Assembly: GCA_949538655.1 (NCBI GenBank)
Contig: CATISE010000059.1
Span: 1 to 45,112 of the forward strand
Length of the DNA: 45,112 nt
Source: Marine Group II euryarchaeote MED-G33
GTDB lineage: Archaea > Thermoplasmatota > Poseidoniia > Poseidoniales > Thalassarchaeaceae
Reading direction: 5' to 3'
Positions 23,991 through 32,920 of this stretch are shown here, piece after piece. Position numbers and translations under genes: made by a program. Position 1 is the stretch's first letter. Every line of letters starts with the position of its first letter. The notes beneath the pieces are model-generated. The model worked only from the letters and a program-made list of their open reading frames with translations, was not told where the DNA came from and ran no database searches.

Positions 23991-24058
23991 AGCCCCACCT
24001 CTGTTGGGACTTGCGACCCCTCAACCGATATATGACCCACGCTTATGCAAAGTCAAAG

Positions 24059-24075
24059 CAGAACCGAAGGTTCTG
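24059..24075 (-). terminator. Hairpin terminator of the ATP synthase operon
   Basis: A perfect 7-bp stem, CAGAACC (24059-24065) and GGTTCTG (24069-24075), with a 3-base loop lies 1 base after the atpD stop. Read in the operon direction it is followed by CTTTGACTTTG, a modest T-rich stretch. It is the only obvious 3' end for the nine-gene operon. Confidence 0.55.
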
Positions 24076-24076
24076 A

Positions 24077-24694
24077 TTATTTATTCTTGAATCTCTTGAG
24101 GCGGAACGTCTCTTCACGTTCCATTTCTTCGAGTCGAAGTTGAATAAATGTTTGTGCTTCCTTCATCTCTGGAATGACCTTGAATTCCAAAGCGTTGACA
24201 CGACGCTTTGTCGCTTCAATCTCAACGAGTAGTCGCTTCAATGTGGCTTCCATTTCAGCCGCCTTTACGATATTTCCAATCAAATCAGAATAGGCGTCTG
24301 CGGCTTCATCGATGTAGGCAGAACCGCCGATTAGACCCATGCCTCGCTCACTCATTGTGCTGGTCAGGTTTGTACCCTCAACACTTGGAACGACGACACC
24401 CATGATATTTCGCGGCTTGACTTCAACCTCTGGTCGATTTGAAATCGCGATCGCGGCACTCTTGACCGCCAAACCACCTTCGATGGCACCTGCCAAACTA
24501 ATCGCTTGCACAGCTCCACGATATGTCGAAACCAGACCTTCTCTGGCTTCAATCATTTCAGAAAGTAGGGTCCGGAATTCGTGGAACAAACCGTCTCGCT
24601 TTAGCTTCAACAGATTGTATCCATTCTGTGTTTGCTTGATACGACGCTTGAGATTGATGAGTTCCGAGCGCGTGGGTTTGATGTCCAGTGCCAT
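24077..24694 (-). CDS. atpD: A-type ATP synthase subunit D
   Basis: A 205-residue central rotor-stalk subunit, equivalent to V-ATPase subunit D. The N-terminal helix KPTRSELINLKRRIKQTQNG followed by YNLLKLKRDGL is the family signature. The C-terminal helix (VEIEATKRRVNALEFKVIPE) matches the family's conserved iekTrRRVNALEyv.IP. The middle segment is the globular rotor part. The last residues are basic (RFKNK). The ATG at 24694 follows GGAGGTGAG; the frame's upstream ATG at 24709 lacks such a site. It is the last gene of the operon, 33 bases after atpB. Confidence 0.95.
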   Translation of the reverse strand: MALDIKPTRSELINLKRRIKQTQNGYNLLKLKRDGLFHEFRTLLSEMIEAREGLVSTYRGAVQAISLAGAIEGGLAVKSAAIAISNRPEVEVKPRNIMGVVVPSVEGTNLTSTMSERGMGLIGGSAYIDEAADAYSDLIGNIVKAAEMEATLKRLLVEIEATKRRVNALEFKVIPEMKEAQTFIQLRLEEMEREETFRLKRFKNK

Positions 24695-24727
24695 GATTCT
24701 CACCTCCAAATCCTTTCAATGACCTAT

Positions 24728-26107
24728 TCACTTCTTTTCAGTAGGATGGTACTTGTCAATCCACTTCTGGTCTAAGCGAACCAGATACTTGGTGGAAATA
24801 TTCTGCATCAAATCCCAACACAAATCGAGGGTTTCGTCGATTGAACGGTTTTCATCTCGGCTCTGACGAAGGAACTTGTCCTCAAACAATCCCGAGAAAT
24901 CAAGCAGTTGCTTGTCACGCTCATTCAATGCATCCTCACCGACAATTGCCACAAGACCCCGGAGTTCACGTCCTTGGGCGTATGCAGCGTACATCTGGTC
25001 GGATACCGATTTGTGATCTTCTCGGGTTGTCTTCTCACCAATACAGCCACCCATCAATCGAGATAGGCTTGGAAGTACGTTGATCGGCGGATAGATACCT
25101 GAACCATGCAATTCACGAGAAATCACAATTTGTCCTTCTGTGATGTATCCTGAAAGGTCAGGAATCGGGTGTGTGATATCATCACCAGGCATGGTTAGAA
25201 TTGGGAATTGTGTGATACTTCCCTTCTTGCCCTTCACCAAACCGGCGCGCTCGTAAAGCATGGCCAAATCAGTATACATGTATCCGGGGTAACCACGGCG
25301 TCCTGGCACTTCTTCACGTGCTGCTCCAATTTGACGCAGTGCATCACAGTAGTTTGTGACATCCGTGTAAACCACCAGAACGTGGTAATCCTGCTCAAAA
25401 GCAAGGTATTCGGCTGCAGTCAATGCAAGTCGAGGCGTGATCAGACGCTCGACAGCAGGGTCGTCAGCTAGGTTGACGAATAGTACGGCATTTTCCAGTG
25501 CACCAGTTCGCTCCAGGTCACTACGGAAGAAATTGTATTCTTCTGCTGTAATTCCCATCGCACAGAATACCACAATGAATTCTTCATCGCTATCCTTCAA
25601 TTTGGCTTGGCGTGCAATCTGTAGAGCAATGTCATTGTGCGGTAGACCTGAAGCACTGAAAATAGGCAACTTCTGTCCACGAACAAGGGTTGTGCAGCAA
25701 TCGATAGCACTGATTCCAGTTTGGATGAAATCGTGAGGTGATTGTCGGCTGTATGGGTTAATTGCAGCACCAATGATGTCTGCTTCACCTTCAGCAACGA
25801 TGGCTGGGCCACCGTCACGTGGGCGGCCTGCTCCATCGAGAATGCGTCCGATCAAATCCTTGCTCACAGGGAGTTTGAACACATCGCCCATGAATTTTAC
25901 ACTGCTACCCAAATCAACACCGGCTGTGCCTTCGAAAACTTGTACGACAACCATGTCATCGCTTGTATCCAAAACTTGTCCATTCTTCATGGTGCCATCT
26001 GTGAGGCGTAATTGTACGATTTCACCAAATGCTACTGGTTCTGTCTTCTCTAGGAAAACAAGAGGTCCTTTGACGTCTGTAATTGTTCGATATTCCTTTC
26101 CACTCAT
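24728..26107 (-). CDS. atpB: A-type ATP synthase subunit B (non-catalytic)
   Basis: A 459-residue nucleotide-binding but non-catalytic subunit that alternates with A in the A1 hexamer. It begins with a YRTITDVKGPLVFLEK beta-barrel. Instead of a full Walker A it has VRGQKLPIFSASGLPHND, as is normal for B. The later signatures AEYLAFEQDYHVLVVYTDVT and PGRRGYPGYMYTDLAMLYER are typical, followed by DDITHPIPDLSGYITEGQI. Length matches the family, 455-470 residues. Start at 26107 follows GGAGGAAT; it begins 12 bases after atpA ends. Confidence 0.97.
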   Translation of the reverse strand: MSGKEYRTITDVKGPLVFLEKTEPVAFGEIVQLRLTDGTMKNGQVLDTSDDMVVVQVFEGTAGVDLGSSVKFMGDVFKLPVSKDLIGRILDGAGRPRDGGPAIVAEGEADIIGAAINPYSRQSPHDFIQTGISAIDCCTTLVRGQKLPIFSASGLPHNDIALQIARQAKLKDSDEEFIVVFCAMGITAEEYNFFRSDLERTGALENAVLFVNLADDPAVERLITPRLALTAAEYLAFEQDYHVLVVYTDVTNYCDALRQIGAAREEVPGRRGYPGYMYTDLAMLYERAGLVKGKKGSITQFPILTMPGDDITHPIPDLSGYITEGQIVISRELHGSGIYPPINVLPSLSRLMGGCIGEKTTREDHKSVSDQMYAAYAQGRELRGLVAIVGEDALNERDKQLLDFSGLFEDKFLRQSRDENRSIDETLDLCWDLMQNISTKYLVRLDQKWIDKYHPTEKK

Positions 26108-26119
26108 TCAAATTCCTCC

Positions 26120-27862
26120 TCAGTTTTCCTCCGCCGCAGCGGCAATTTGTTGGTTCATCTCATCGACTAAACCGTCGACTCGGTCTACATATCCGGGCTC
26201 AAATCGGTCACGCATTAGGTTGGTTCTTGCAGGGACGTTGACAACGTCCTCCAACAGTCCACCGGCTGCAAGTGCCTTCTTGGCTGAATCTTGGAATGTC
26301 AAAATAGCCTTAGCCATCTTGTATTGTTGCTCTAGGCCCGTGTATGCATCCACATCATGGAATCCATTTTGCTGTAGGAAGAATTCACGAATCATTCGTG
26401 CGACTTCAAGGGTCAACTGTTGATCCACAGGCAATGCATCGGAACCCACCAACTGAACAATTTCTTGCAACTCAGCTTCAACTTGAAGAAGACTGCTAAT
26501 CTCAGTTCGAATCTCTGGGAAATCTGTAGCAATATTGTCACGGAACCACTGATCTAGGCTCTGAGGGTATAGCGAGTATGAACTCAACCAATTGATTGCA
26601 GGGAAGTGACGTTGTCGCGCCAAACCTGCGTCCAATCCCCAAAACACCTTGACGATTCGAAGTGTACCCTGTGATACTGGCTCGCTGATGTCACCACCAG
26701 GTGGAGACACCGCACCAATTACGGTCACTGAGCCGTCTTCACCCTCAAGGGTCTCAACACGGCCAGCACGCTCGTAGAATTCAGCCAATCGACTGGACAA
26801 ATATGCTGGATATCCTTCTTCACCAGGCATCTCTTCTAGACGGCTACTGATCTCACGCATTGCTTCGGCCCATCGACTGGTCGAATCGGCCATCAATGCC
26901 ACGTCATAACCCATGTCACGGAAATATTCTGCAATTGTGATTCCCGTATACACTGATGCTTCACGAGCGGCCACAGGCATGTTCGATGTGTTTGCAATCA
27001 TCACGGTTCGATTCATCAACGGTTTACCCGTGTTCGGGTCAATCAAGTGGGGGAACTCATCCAACACTTCCGTCATTTCATTACCTCGCTCACCGCAGCC
27101 GATGTAAACCACGATTTGTGCGTCGGAATACTTGGCCAGCGATTGCTGTGTTACCGTCTTCCCTGAACCGAATGGACCAGGGATTCCAGCAGCACCACCC
27201 TTTGCGAGTGGGAACAAGAAATCGAGAATGCGCATACCGGTGATGAGTGGGGTATCTGGCGCATACTTCTGGTGATATGGCCGAGGTGTACGAACCGGCC
27301 ACTTTTGCATCATTTGAATCTCAGTACCATCTTCAAGAGTACAGACCGTCTGAGTGACGTTGAACGATCCGCTCTCAATACTGGCTACCTTGCCACTGTG
27401 GTTTGGAGGAAGCATGACTTTGTGGACAATGGTTTCAGTTTCTTGAACCGTCCCAATCACGGCGCCTGGAGCGACTTCATCACCGACCGATACGGCCGCC
27501 TCAAAGTCCCAGACCTTCTCAAGGTCGAGACCATCAGCATCGACACCACGTTCGATGAAGGTGCCCATGGTCTTCTCCAATACCGGTAGTGGGCGTTGGA
27601 TTCCATCGTAAATCTGCGTTAGCAGACCTGGGCCCAACTGAACCGATAGCGTCTGACCGGTGCGTACCACCGGCTCGCCTGGACGGATGCCAGACGTATC
27701 TTCATACACTTGAATTACAGACTTGTCACCGTGTAGTTCGATCACTTCGCCCATCAATCCTTCATGCCCTACGCGTACAACTTCATACATCCGCGAACGA
27801 ATGCCCGTGGCCGTCACCACTGGTCCAGATATACGGTAAATCACTCCATTTTCATCACTCAT
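26120..27862 (-). CDS. atpA: A-type ATP synthase subunit A (catalytic)
   Basis: A 580-residue catalytic subunit. Walker A is GPFGSGKT (229-236). The non-homologous A-specific insert lies at roughly 110-190, before KWPVRTPRP. Downstream signatures are YIGCGERGNEMTEVL (with the catalytic Glu), DVALMADSTSRWAEAMREIS and GEEGYPAYLSSRLAEFYERA. The C-terminal helical domain follows. No intein is present, although archaeal atpA is a frequent intein site. The start at 27862 follows GGAAGTGA. Position between atpF and atpB fits the standard archaeal order. Confidence 0.97.
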   Translation of the reverse strand: MSDENGVIYRISGPVVTATGIRSRMYEVVRVGHEGLMGEVIELHGDKSVIQVYEDTSGIRPGEPVVRTGQTLSVQLGPGLLTQIYDGIQRPLPVLEKTMGTFIERGVDADGLDLEKVWDFEAAVSVGDEVAPGAVIGTVQETETIVHKVMLPPNHSGKVASIESGSFNVTQTVCTLEDGTEIQMMQKWPVRTPRPYHQKYAPDTPLITGMRILDFLFPLAKGGAAGIPGPFGSGKTVTQQSLAKYSDAQIVVYIGCGERGNEMTEVLDEFPHLIDPNTGKPLMNRTVMIANTSNMPVAAREASVYTGITIAEYFRDMGYDVALMADSTSRWAEAMREISSRLEEMPGEEGYPAYLSSRLAEFYERAGRVETLEGEDGSVTVIGAVSPPGGDISEPVSQGTLRIVKVFWGLDAGLARQRHFPAINWLSSYSLYPQSLDQWFRDNIATDFPEIRTEISSLLQVEAELQEIVQLVGSDALPVDQQLTLEVARMIREFFLQQNGFHDVDAYTGLEQQYKMAKAILTFQDSAKKALAAGGLLEDVVNVPARTNLMRDRFEPGYVDRVDGLVDEMNQQIAAAAEEN

Positions 27863-27887
27863 TTTTTGTCACTTCCTTTTTTTGGAA

Positions 27888-28187
27888 TCACTTCCATAGA
27901 TCGACGCCGAGCGCCGATTTAATCGACTCGCGGAGGGTGTTATCCTCCTCGGTCCCAATGCCCAATACTGTGGGCGTAATGCTATCTGCAATCTGCGAAC
28001 GCAGCCTGTCAGACAAGCGAATTAGATCAGCACTATCAATCACGACAATGCCAATATCCTTCTGGCTGAGTAAATTTCGCATTGTAGATGCAAGTTCCTC
28101 ATCACCTTCGGGATTGTGCAAGCGACTAACGCCTGCAAGCTGGAATCCTAGAGTGAATTCAGAAGTACCGACTACAGCAATTTCCAT
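27888..28187 (-). CDS. atpF: A-type ATP synthase subunit F
   Basis: A 99-residue small rotor-stalk subunit. The Rossmann-like beginning EIAVVGTSEFTLGFQLAGVS, with GTSEFTLGF close to the family's gd.dtv.GFrLaG, identifies it. The central DIGIVVIDSADLIRL corresponds to the family's ILlit...a..i segment. The C-terminal segment (TVLGIGTEEDNTLRESIKSA) fits P.i.ipgk.....d..i...v. Length matches archaeal subunit F, about 100. It starts 9 bases after atpC ends, with GAGGTGA upstream. Confidence 0.92.
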   Translation of the reverse strand: MEIAVVGTSEFTLGFQLAGVSRLHNPEGDEELASTMRNLLSQKDIGIVVIDSADLIRLSDRLRSQIADSITPTVLGIGTEEDNTLRESIKSALGVDLWK

Positions 28188-28196
28188 TCATTCACC

Positions 28197-29243
28197 TCAC
28201 AGATTCATGTGCGCTTCAATGACCTCATCAGAGAGGCCTGCCGCCTTGCCACGCACAAGCAAGCGGATGTTTTGCACCTCGAGCACTTTGCTCTCGATGT
28301 AGTGTATTACGGGGAATGCCGATAACGGATTCAGGTATGAGAAACGACGCATCATTGAGTTGCGTTGTTCCTGCAACAGCGTGACCACGGGGTCTAGACT
28401 TGTCGCAGAAGCCTGAATCGCATCATCGAATCCATTGTCATCAAACGAAGGAGCTCGGCAGAGGGCCTCGAGTACACCTTCATTTGAATCAGCTAATGAT
28501 GCAGTTTTGAGAACTGCTTTGGAAATTTTTCCACCTCCAATCATCATTGCATCGCGATTTTCACCATTGATTCCTTGGCGAACACCTCGGAATTGATTGA
28601 TGATATTTCGATGATCAATTTCAACTTGGATATATCGCTCTAAGAGCGGGGGACTATCAGGTCCGCGAACTGCATCCAATGCATCTCGATAGTATGCAGA
28701 GTCGAGCATATCTTCCATTTCTTGAAGGGTTGCATCGGGCTCTAAACGAGCAAGTGCGTGCCCCCAAGCGGTTCCAGACATCGCAGTAACTGCGTCACTT
28801 AGAGTGTCACAGTTCCGAACAATATCAAGCCAGTCACTGTTACTTGCGTTTTCTTCAGGAAGAACCTGACCAGCGACTATTTCGATATCTGCCCCACTAT
28901 GTATCGCGCGTAAGACTGTCTTTGCATTCTGAAATGAGAATCGCGTAACATACACGGCAACTGTGCCTTTGAGACGTCCCTGGCAGAAGCCAAGCACAGT
29001 CGCAAGGTCAGCATCCAAATTGTGATTGAGGGCTGCTTCAATTAAATCTGCACCAGACAAACGAGGTGCATACAAATCGATTTCATTTCGATAGCCCATA
29101 TCACCGATGGAAATACCGATTGTATCGGGTCCTTGTTGGAGTAATTGGCGCATCCGAGTCGAATCGATCAAGCCTGCTCTACGTGTTTTTGCACGTGCAG
29201 CGGCATTGGCCACGTTACTGCGACCATTGTTGATTCGAACCAT
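28197..29243 (-). CDS. atpC: A-type ATP synthase subunit C
   Basis: A 348-residue helical subunit, equivalent to V-ATPase subunit d, that couples the central stalk to the membrane K ring. It starts with a basic segment (NNGRSNVANAAARAKTRRAG) and helical repeats such as LIEAALNHNLDADLATVLGF and ILIQ-like stretches. The C-terminal half ends RRFSYLNPLSAFPVIHYIES then KVLEVQNIRLLVRGKAAGLS, the classic subunit C ending (P.g....y...K..EvrNlr.i..gk..gl). Start at 29243 follows GAGGTG; 13 bases separate it from atpE. Confidence 0.93.
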   Translation of the reverse strand: MVRINNGRSNVANAAARAKTRRAGLIDSTRMRQLLQQGPDTIGISIGDMGYRNEIDLYAPRLSGADLIEAALNHNLDADLATVLGFCQGRLKGTVAVYVTRFSFQNAKTVLRAIHSGADIEIVAGQVLPEENASNSDWLDIVRNCDTLSDAVTAMSGTAWGHALARLEPDATLQEMEDMLDSAYYRDALDAVRGPDSPPLLERYIQVEIDHRNIINQFRGVRQGINGENRDAMMIGGGKISKAVLKTASLADSNEGVLEALCRAPSFDDNGFDDAIQASATSLDPVVTLLQEQRNSMMRRFSYLNPLSAFPVIHYIESKVLEVQNIRLLVRGKAAGLSDEVIEAHMNL

Positions 29244-29256
29244 TCAAACACCTCAC

Positions 29257-29823
29257 TTAATTTCCAAATAGCGTTTCATTGACAGATGCCAAGCTGGCTT
29301 TCCAAGCCTCTTCTAGGCGGTTGTCAAATCTGTAATCTAGTACGATCGAACCATCTGCAGATTCGAGAGTGAATCCGCCTAGTCCGTCGATATCAGCTCC
29401 AAAATTGAATCCCTTTGCTTCCATCTCGAGGGCTTTACGATCAATGGAGACAGGACGCATAGTCATGCCATCTCCTTCTTTCTTGGCCTCGGCGACAAGC
29501 GCCTTGACCAGGGTGGCTCGGCCAGATAGTTTGGCTGAACCAACCTCTGCCTTGACAGCATCCCAGGTCGCATTCAACTCACTTGCTCTTGCAATGAGTT
29601 GGCGCTTCTGGTTGTCCTGTCGAGAGGATGCAACGAGTTCCTTTGAGAGCTGTGTGGCTTCTCGCTCAGCCCGAGATACCAAGGCATCTCGGATTTCTGC
29701 GACCTCGGCCTCAGCCTCTTTGTTCAATGATTTGGCCGTTTTCTTGGCCCCATCCTTGAGGGCTTTGGCTTCCGCCTTTGCCTGAGCGGCAATTTCGTCA
29801 GCTAACGCATCTAGAGACATCAT
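29257..29823 (-). CDS. atpE: A-type ATP synthase subunit E (peripheral stalk)
   Basis: A 188-residue peripheral-stalk subunit that pairs with H. Residues 1-90 form a long Ala/Lys/Glu-rich helix (AAQAKAEAKALKDGAKKTAK), the coiled-coil arm. The C-terminal globular domain ends LGGFTLESADGSIVLDYRFD then NRLEEAWKASLASVNETLFG, matching the family's GG.vv.s.dG.i.vdNTleaRle........i...LFg. Two adjacent ATGs (29823, 29820) are candidate starts; no clear ribosome site distinguishes them. An ATG at 29835 would add four residues. Confidence 0.92.
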   Translation of the reverse strand: MMSLDALADEIAAQAKAEAKALKDGAKKTAKSLNKEAEAEVAEIRDALVSRAEREATQLSKELVASSRQDNQKRQLIARASELNATWDAVKAEVGSAKLSGRATLVKALVAEAKKEGDGMTMRPVSIDRKALEMEAKGFNFGADIDGLGGFTLESADGSIVLDYRFDNRLEEAWKASLASVNETLFGN

Positions 29824-29868
29824 CACACATTCCATTTTGAGTCGTATCAGTGGTTTTGACCGTTCTGC

Positions 29869-30186
29869 TCAGAGCAGGAACATGGCCAAGAAACCGAACA
29901 GAACGATGGTCTCAGGCAGAGCTGTAAAGATCAATGCATGAGTGAATCGGTCCTTGTCTTCGGCAAGCATGCCGACTGCGGCTGCGCCAATTTGACCTTG
30001 GCTCATACCGGTTCCGATTCCAGTTAGACCGAGTGCAAGACCTGCACCGATCATCTTGTATGCATTTTCTGTGTTTACGTTGTCTGCTGAATCTCCTGTC
30101 TGAGCTGCTACAATACCGGTTAAGATAAACAGCACACTCATGACAAGCATCATTCTAACGCCTATTTTCAGGGTTTTATTTTTCAT
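29869..30186 (-). CDS. atpK: A-type ATP synthase proteolipid subunit K (c ring) with signal peptide
   Basis: A 105-residue rotor-ring subunit. Residues 1-29 are signal-peptide-like: basic start (MKNKTLKIGVR), hydrophobic core (MMLVMSVLFILTGI) and an A-A-Q end. Two membrane helices follow. Helix 1 contains GLALGLTGIGTGMSQGQIGA and helix 2 contains TALPETIVLFGFLAMF. The ion-carrying carboxylate is the Glu of LPET. The Gln residues of helix 1 and the Thr after Glu resemble sodium ligands of known Na+-binding rings. There is a single hairpin, so the ring is expected to be of 8 kDa-type units. The ATG at 30186 follows CGGAGGAAAAT; an open frame upstream inside atpI is not coding in this frame. Confidence 0.92.
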   Translation of the reverse strand: MKNKTLKIGVRMMLVMSVLFILTGIVAAQTGDSADNVNTENAYKMIGAGLALGLTGIGTGMSQGQIGAAAVGMLAEDKDRFTHALIFTALPETIVLFGFLAMFLL

Positions 30187-30235
30187 TTTATTTTCCTCCG
30201 TTTTTTCCGTTGCTAAGCAAGGAATGTGATATGCG

Positions 30236-32452
30236 CTATTCCACCTCCACGCGGCGCGCTTTGAATCCGAATGGCTTGAACGCCTCGCCACTCGAGTCAT
30301 AGAACTGGCGCATCCATTCCACGAAGTGCAATCGCACCGCGTGGATGTTTGGACTGAATACACCAAGTCCCCATGCAAATAGTTGGACTGCAAACCAACC
30401 AATGAGAATGAATGGGAAAAATGGGCTGGAGAAGTCGAGACTTCCATACAACATATTGTTCCCTGTTTCAGCTATTTTCACACCGACAACACCGACGGCG
30501 AAGAGACGGACATAGGACAACACTGTGGGCAGCATACCGATTGCTTCAATGCCTGCCAAACCGATATTGATTGGGAATGGAACTCCATGGTATCGGTATA
30601 ATGTCCACATCAGCATACACAAACCTACACCGAACTTGGCCACCCCGACCATCATCACTGTATCCATCAAGTCTAGGTAGGCTGGGTCTGGATTCATCCA
30701 TTTTTCCTGGTATGCAGGAATAGAGAGGAAGGCATAGGCTGCAAGGAACCCACCAATGAGAATCAACATCCAACTGCCCTTCTCGAATGCGGCACAAACG
30801 AATCCTTGGTCGCCATGGCCATTCCCGTAAAGCCAGATGTCTCTGAATCCGACAGCCAAACCAATGAACACGTGTGCGAGACCCAAGTAGATGGTCAAGA
30901 GAATCAAGTGTTCGAGGTTGCCACCATGAGCGGCGTCGGAGACGCGGTGGAATGGATATGCTAGAGTGAGTCCGAATGGACCATCCAAAACCCAGTGAAC
31001 TTCGCCACCATTCGGGTAAAGCACAGTCATCCAAGAGACCCAACCTGGGAGATACTGATCGTGTTCAGTACCGAACTTGGGGTCTTTCCAATGGTAGTGG
31101 CCATGGGAGCCGTCAGGTAGTACTGCGGCCTCACATTGGGCAACACCGATGATTCCTTCAACGTCACAGTGTCCGTGCGGGAGGAACTCAAACCCGGCAA
31201 ATTCACCATAGATATAGCCGAAAATGACTGTTGCAATACCAATGTAGACTAGGAATTTTCCACCCAAGTGCATGAGTTCGTTGTTACCCGCGCGCCTCAT
31301 GACCATTGCACCCAGCCCAAGAGTGACCAAACCATAGGCCATGTCTCCAAGCATCAGACCGAAGAAAATTGGATACGTGATGAACATGAATAGAGTGGGG
31401 TCAATTCGACCATAGCCAGGGCGGCCAACAGCATCTGTCAGCAACTCCATCGGCTTACTAGCAGTCCGATCAGGGTAAGCGATTGGAGGCATTTCTTGGT
31501 GATGATGGTGGTCCGCATGTCCATGGCCACCACCCCCTGGTTCAATCTTGAATGGCTCGATATCAACAACCGTACATACTGAGGATAAAGCAGTCATGAC
31601 CTCGTCAGATCGATCCATTTCGACCCAGCCATCTACGATGAATGCGTGTTCTGTGGTTGCAATTCGTACGGGTGCGGTCGCCAATTCTTGGTCACGCTCT
31701 AACAATTCCAAACCGGAGTGGAGTGAATCTGCATTGGATTCAGCCCAAGACTCAAGAGTGTTATTCAGTGACTCTTGTTCAGAGAGTAGTTGAGTTTTCT
31801 CAGAATCAATTTCGTCGATGCGCATATCGATACTACCATCATACTCTGGAACAGGGGTTGGAGAAAACCCTGCACCTTCCAAATTGGATTGTGCTTCGGA
31901 CGCATCTTCATTCAACACAAAGACGCCGACTACTGTCTTCTTTCCAACATTGCCAGTAAACATCAATCCACCATTGGGGACTTCAACTGCTTGGACATCA
32001 CGAACCGTACCGATAAAGCAGGTTAGATGATTGTAGCCGGATAGTAGATCAATGTCCAATTTGAGTGGTGCAACCATTGAGAGAATCGATTCTTCATCAG
32101 CAAGTACCTTGAGATTCGATTCAACTTCATCAAGTCGTTCTTGAGTTGATACAAGTGTTTCGACCTCATCATACAAATTACCGGAAAGAGATGTTCGGAC
32201 ATCCTGAATCGATTTGACCGCGTTGGTTTTTGCTGTGACCATTCCTGCTGCATTACGCAACTTGTTGACGTCACGGCTTAACTGCTCAGCGGAATTACGA
32301 GGGGAACCCATCGACAGGTCACCATCTTCACCATCGTAATCGACCAAGTGTAGGGCTCGAAGTTGGGCGAGCATCTCAATGGTGGAATCCAACTTATCCA
32401 GTGTACCCGAAGCGACCAAACGGCCCATTTGTCGGGTGTGGATTTGAGACAT
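30236..32452 (-). CDS. atpI: A-type ATP synthase membrane subunit I (a subunit)
   Basis: A 738-residue subunit whose cytosolic half holds the peripheral stalks and whose membrane half forms the ion path with K. Residues 1-~370 are soluble with coiled coils. A His-rich linker (HGHADHHHHQE) comes just before the membrane half, which starts at about TLFMFITYPIFFGLMLGDMA, the family's conserved entry. The essential arginine is in LSYVRLFAVGVVGVKIAE. A large hydrophilic loop (after GEFAGFEFLP) carries His and Cys residues. The end (NIHAVRLHFVEWMRQFYDSS) is typical. The ATG at 32452 has CGAGGGAG upstream; the open frame before it covers atpH out of frame. This is slightly longer than the common 650-700 residues. 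Confidence 0.95.
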   Translation of the reverse strand: MSQIHTRQMGRLVASGTLDKLDSTIEMLAQLRALHLVDYDGEDGDLSMGSPRNSAEQLSRDVNKLRNAAGMVTAKTNAVKSIQDVRTSLSGNLYDEVETLVSTQERLDEVESNLKVLADEESILSMVAPLKLDIDLLSGYNHLTCFIGTVRDVQAVEVPNGGLMFTGNVGKKTVVGVFVLNEDASEAQSNLEGAGFSPTPVPEYDGSIDMRIDEIDSEKTQLLSEQESLNNTLESWAESNADSLHSGLELLERDQELATAPVRIATTEHAFIVDGWVEMDRSDEVMTALSSVCTVVDIEPFKIEPGGGGHGHADHHHHQEMPPIAYPDRTASKPMELLTDAVGRPGYGRIDPTLFMFITYPIFFGLMLGDMAYGLVTLGLGAMVMRRAGNNELMHLGGKFLVYIGIATVIFGYIYGEFAGFEFLPHGHCDVEGIIGVAQCEAAVLPDGSHGHYHWKDPKFGTEHDQYLPGWVSWMTVLYPNGGEVHWVLDGPFGLTLAYPFHRVSDAAHGGNLEHLILLTIYLGLAHVFIGLAVGFRDIWLYGNGHGDQGFVCAAFEKGSWMLILIGGFLAAYAFLSIPAYQEKWMNPDPAYLDLMDTVMMVGVAKFGVGLCMLMWTLYRYHGVPFPINIGLAGIEAIGMLPTVLSYVRLFAVGVVGVKIAETGNNMLYGSLDFSSPFFPFILIGWFAVQLFAWGLGVFSPNIHAVRLHFVEWMRQFYDSSGEAFKPFGFKARRVEVE

Positions 32453-32471
32453 TTTTCTCCCTCGAATCGGA

Positions 32472-32786
32472 TTAAGCTCTGAAGGCATCAAGGACGACAT
32501 CGACCGCTTTGGAACGGCTTGAATCTCCGCTGCCATGAATCGAATCAATGGCTTTGTCTCCTTTCTTAGAGACCTTGGCTGCTTCTTTCTCTGCGGCCTT
32601 GCGTGCATCGTCAATCATTTGCTGTGCATCCGATTGAGCCTGTGCCCGCCCTTCAGTTACAGTTTCCGAGGCAGCGATACGCGCCTTGGTCACAATGTTG
32701 CTCGCTTCAGACTCAGCTTTGGCAAGCGTTGCGCTTGCATCAGCCTCGGCATCTTTGATGGTTCGTAGTACATCAGCACGACTCAT
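32472..32786 (-). CDS. atpH: A-type ATP synthase subunit H (peripheral stalk)
   Basis: A 104-residue, almost entirely helical coiled-coil protein, starting MSRADVLRTIKDAEADASAT and rich in Ala, Glu, Lys and Ser. The pattern AEADASATLAKAESEASNIV with right-handed, 11-residue-like periodicity is typical of AhaH. Its position immediately before atpI, as first gene of the operon, is the normal archaeal order. Start at 32786 follows TAGGTGA. Identification rests mainly on composition plus context. Confidence 0.88.
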   Translation of the reverse strand: MSRADVLRTIKDAEADASATLAKAESEASNIVTKARIAASETVTEGRAQAQSDAQQMIDDARKAAEKEAAKVSKKGDKAIDSIHGSGDSSRSKAVDVVLDAFRA

Positions 32787-32820
32787 ACAATCACCTACGT
32801 TCTCGCGCGACTGTTGATGG

Positions 32821-32831
32821 GTTTATGATGA
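32821..32831 (-). promoter_or_regulatory. TATA-like box for the ATP synthase operon
   Basis: The minus strand reads TCATCATAAAC, about 36-45 bases before the atpH ATG at 32786. A start site about 25 bases downstream gives a short leader that includes TAGGTGATTG. The box is imperfect and is supported mainly by spacing. Confidence 0.3.
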
Positions 32832-32920
32832 TACCCGCATGACAACAAGACTTGGGAGATTGGGATTGTAAGAAATCGACATTAGGATTGAACCAAATAC
32901 ACGATTGATTGCCGTAAGTC

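Noticed and set aside
30187..30447. N-terminal extension of subunit K upstream of 30186
   Set aside because: It overlaps the 3' end of atpI in another frame and has no membrane-protein character; the 30186 ATG has a strong Shine-Dalgarno sequence and starts a clean signal peptide.
32453..32614. N-terminal extension of subunit I upstream of 32452
   Set aside because: The extension lies over the atpH gene in another frame and is Lys/Arg/Pro-rich without similarity to subunit I; the ATG at 32452 has a ribosome site and the family's normal N-terminus.
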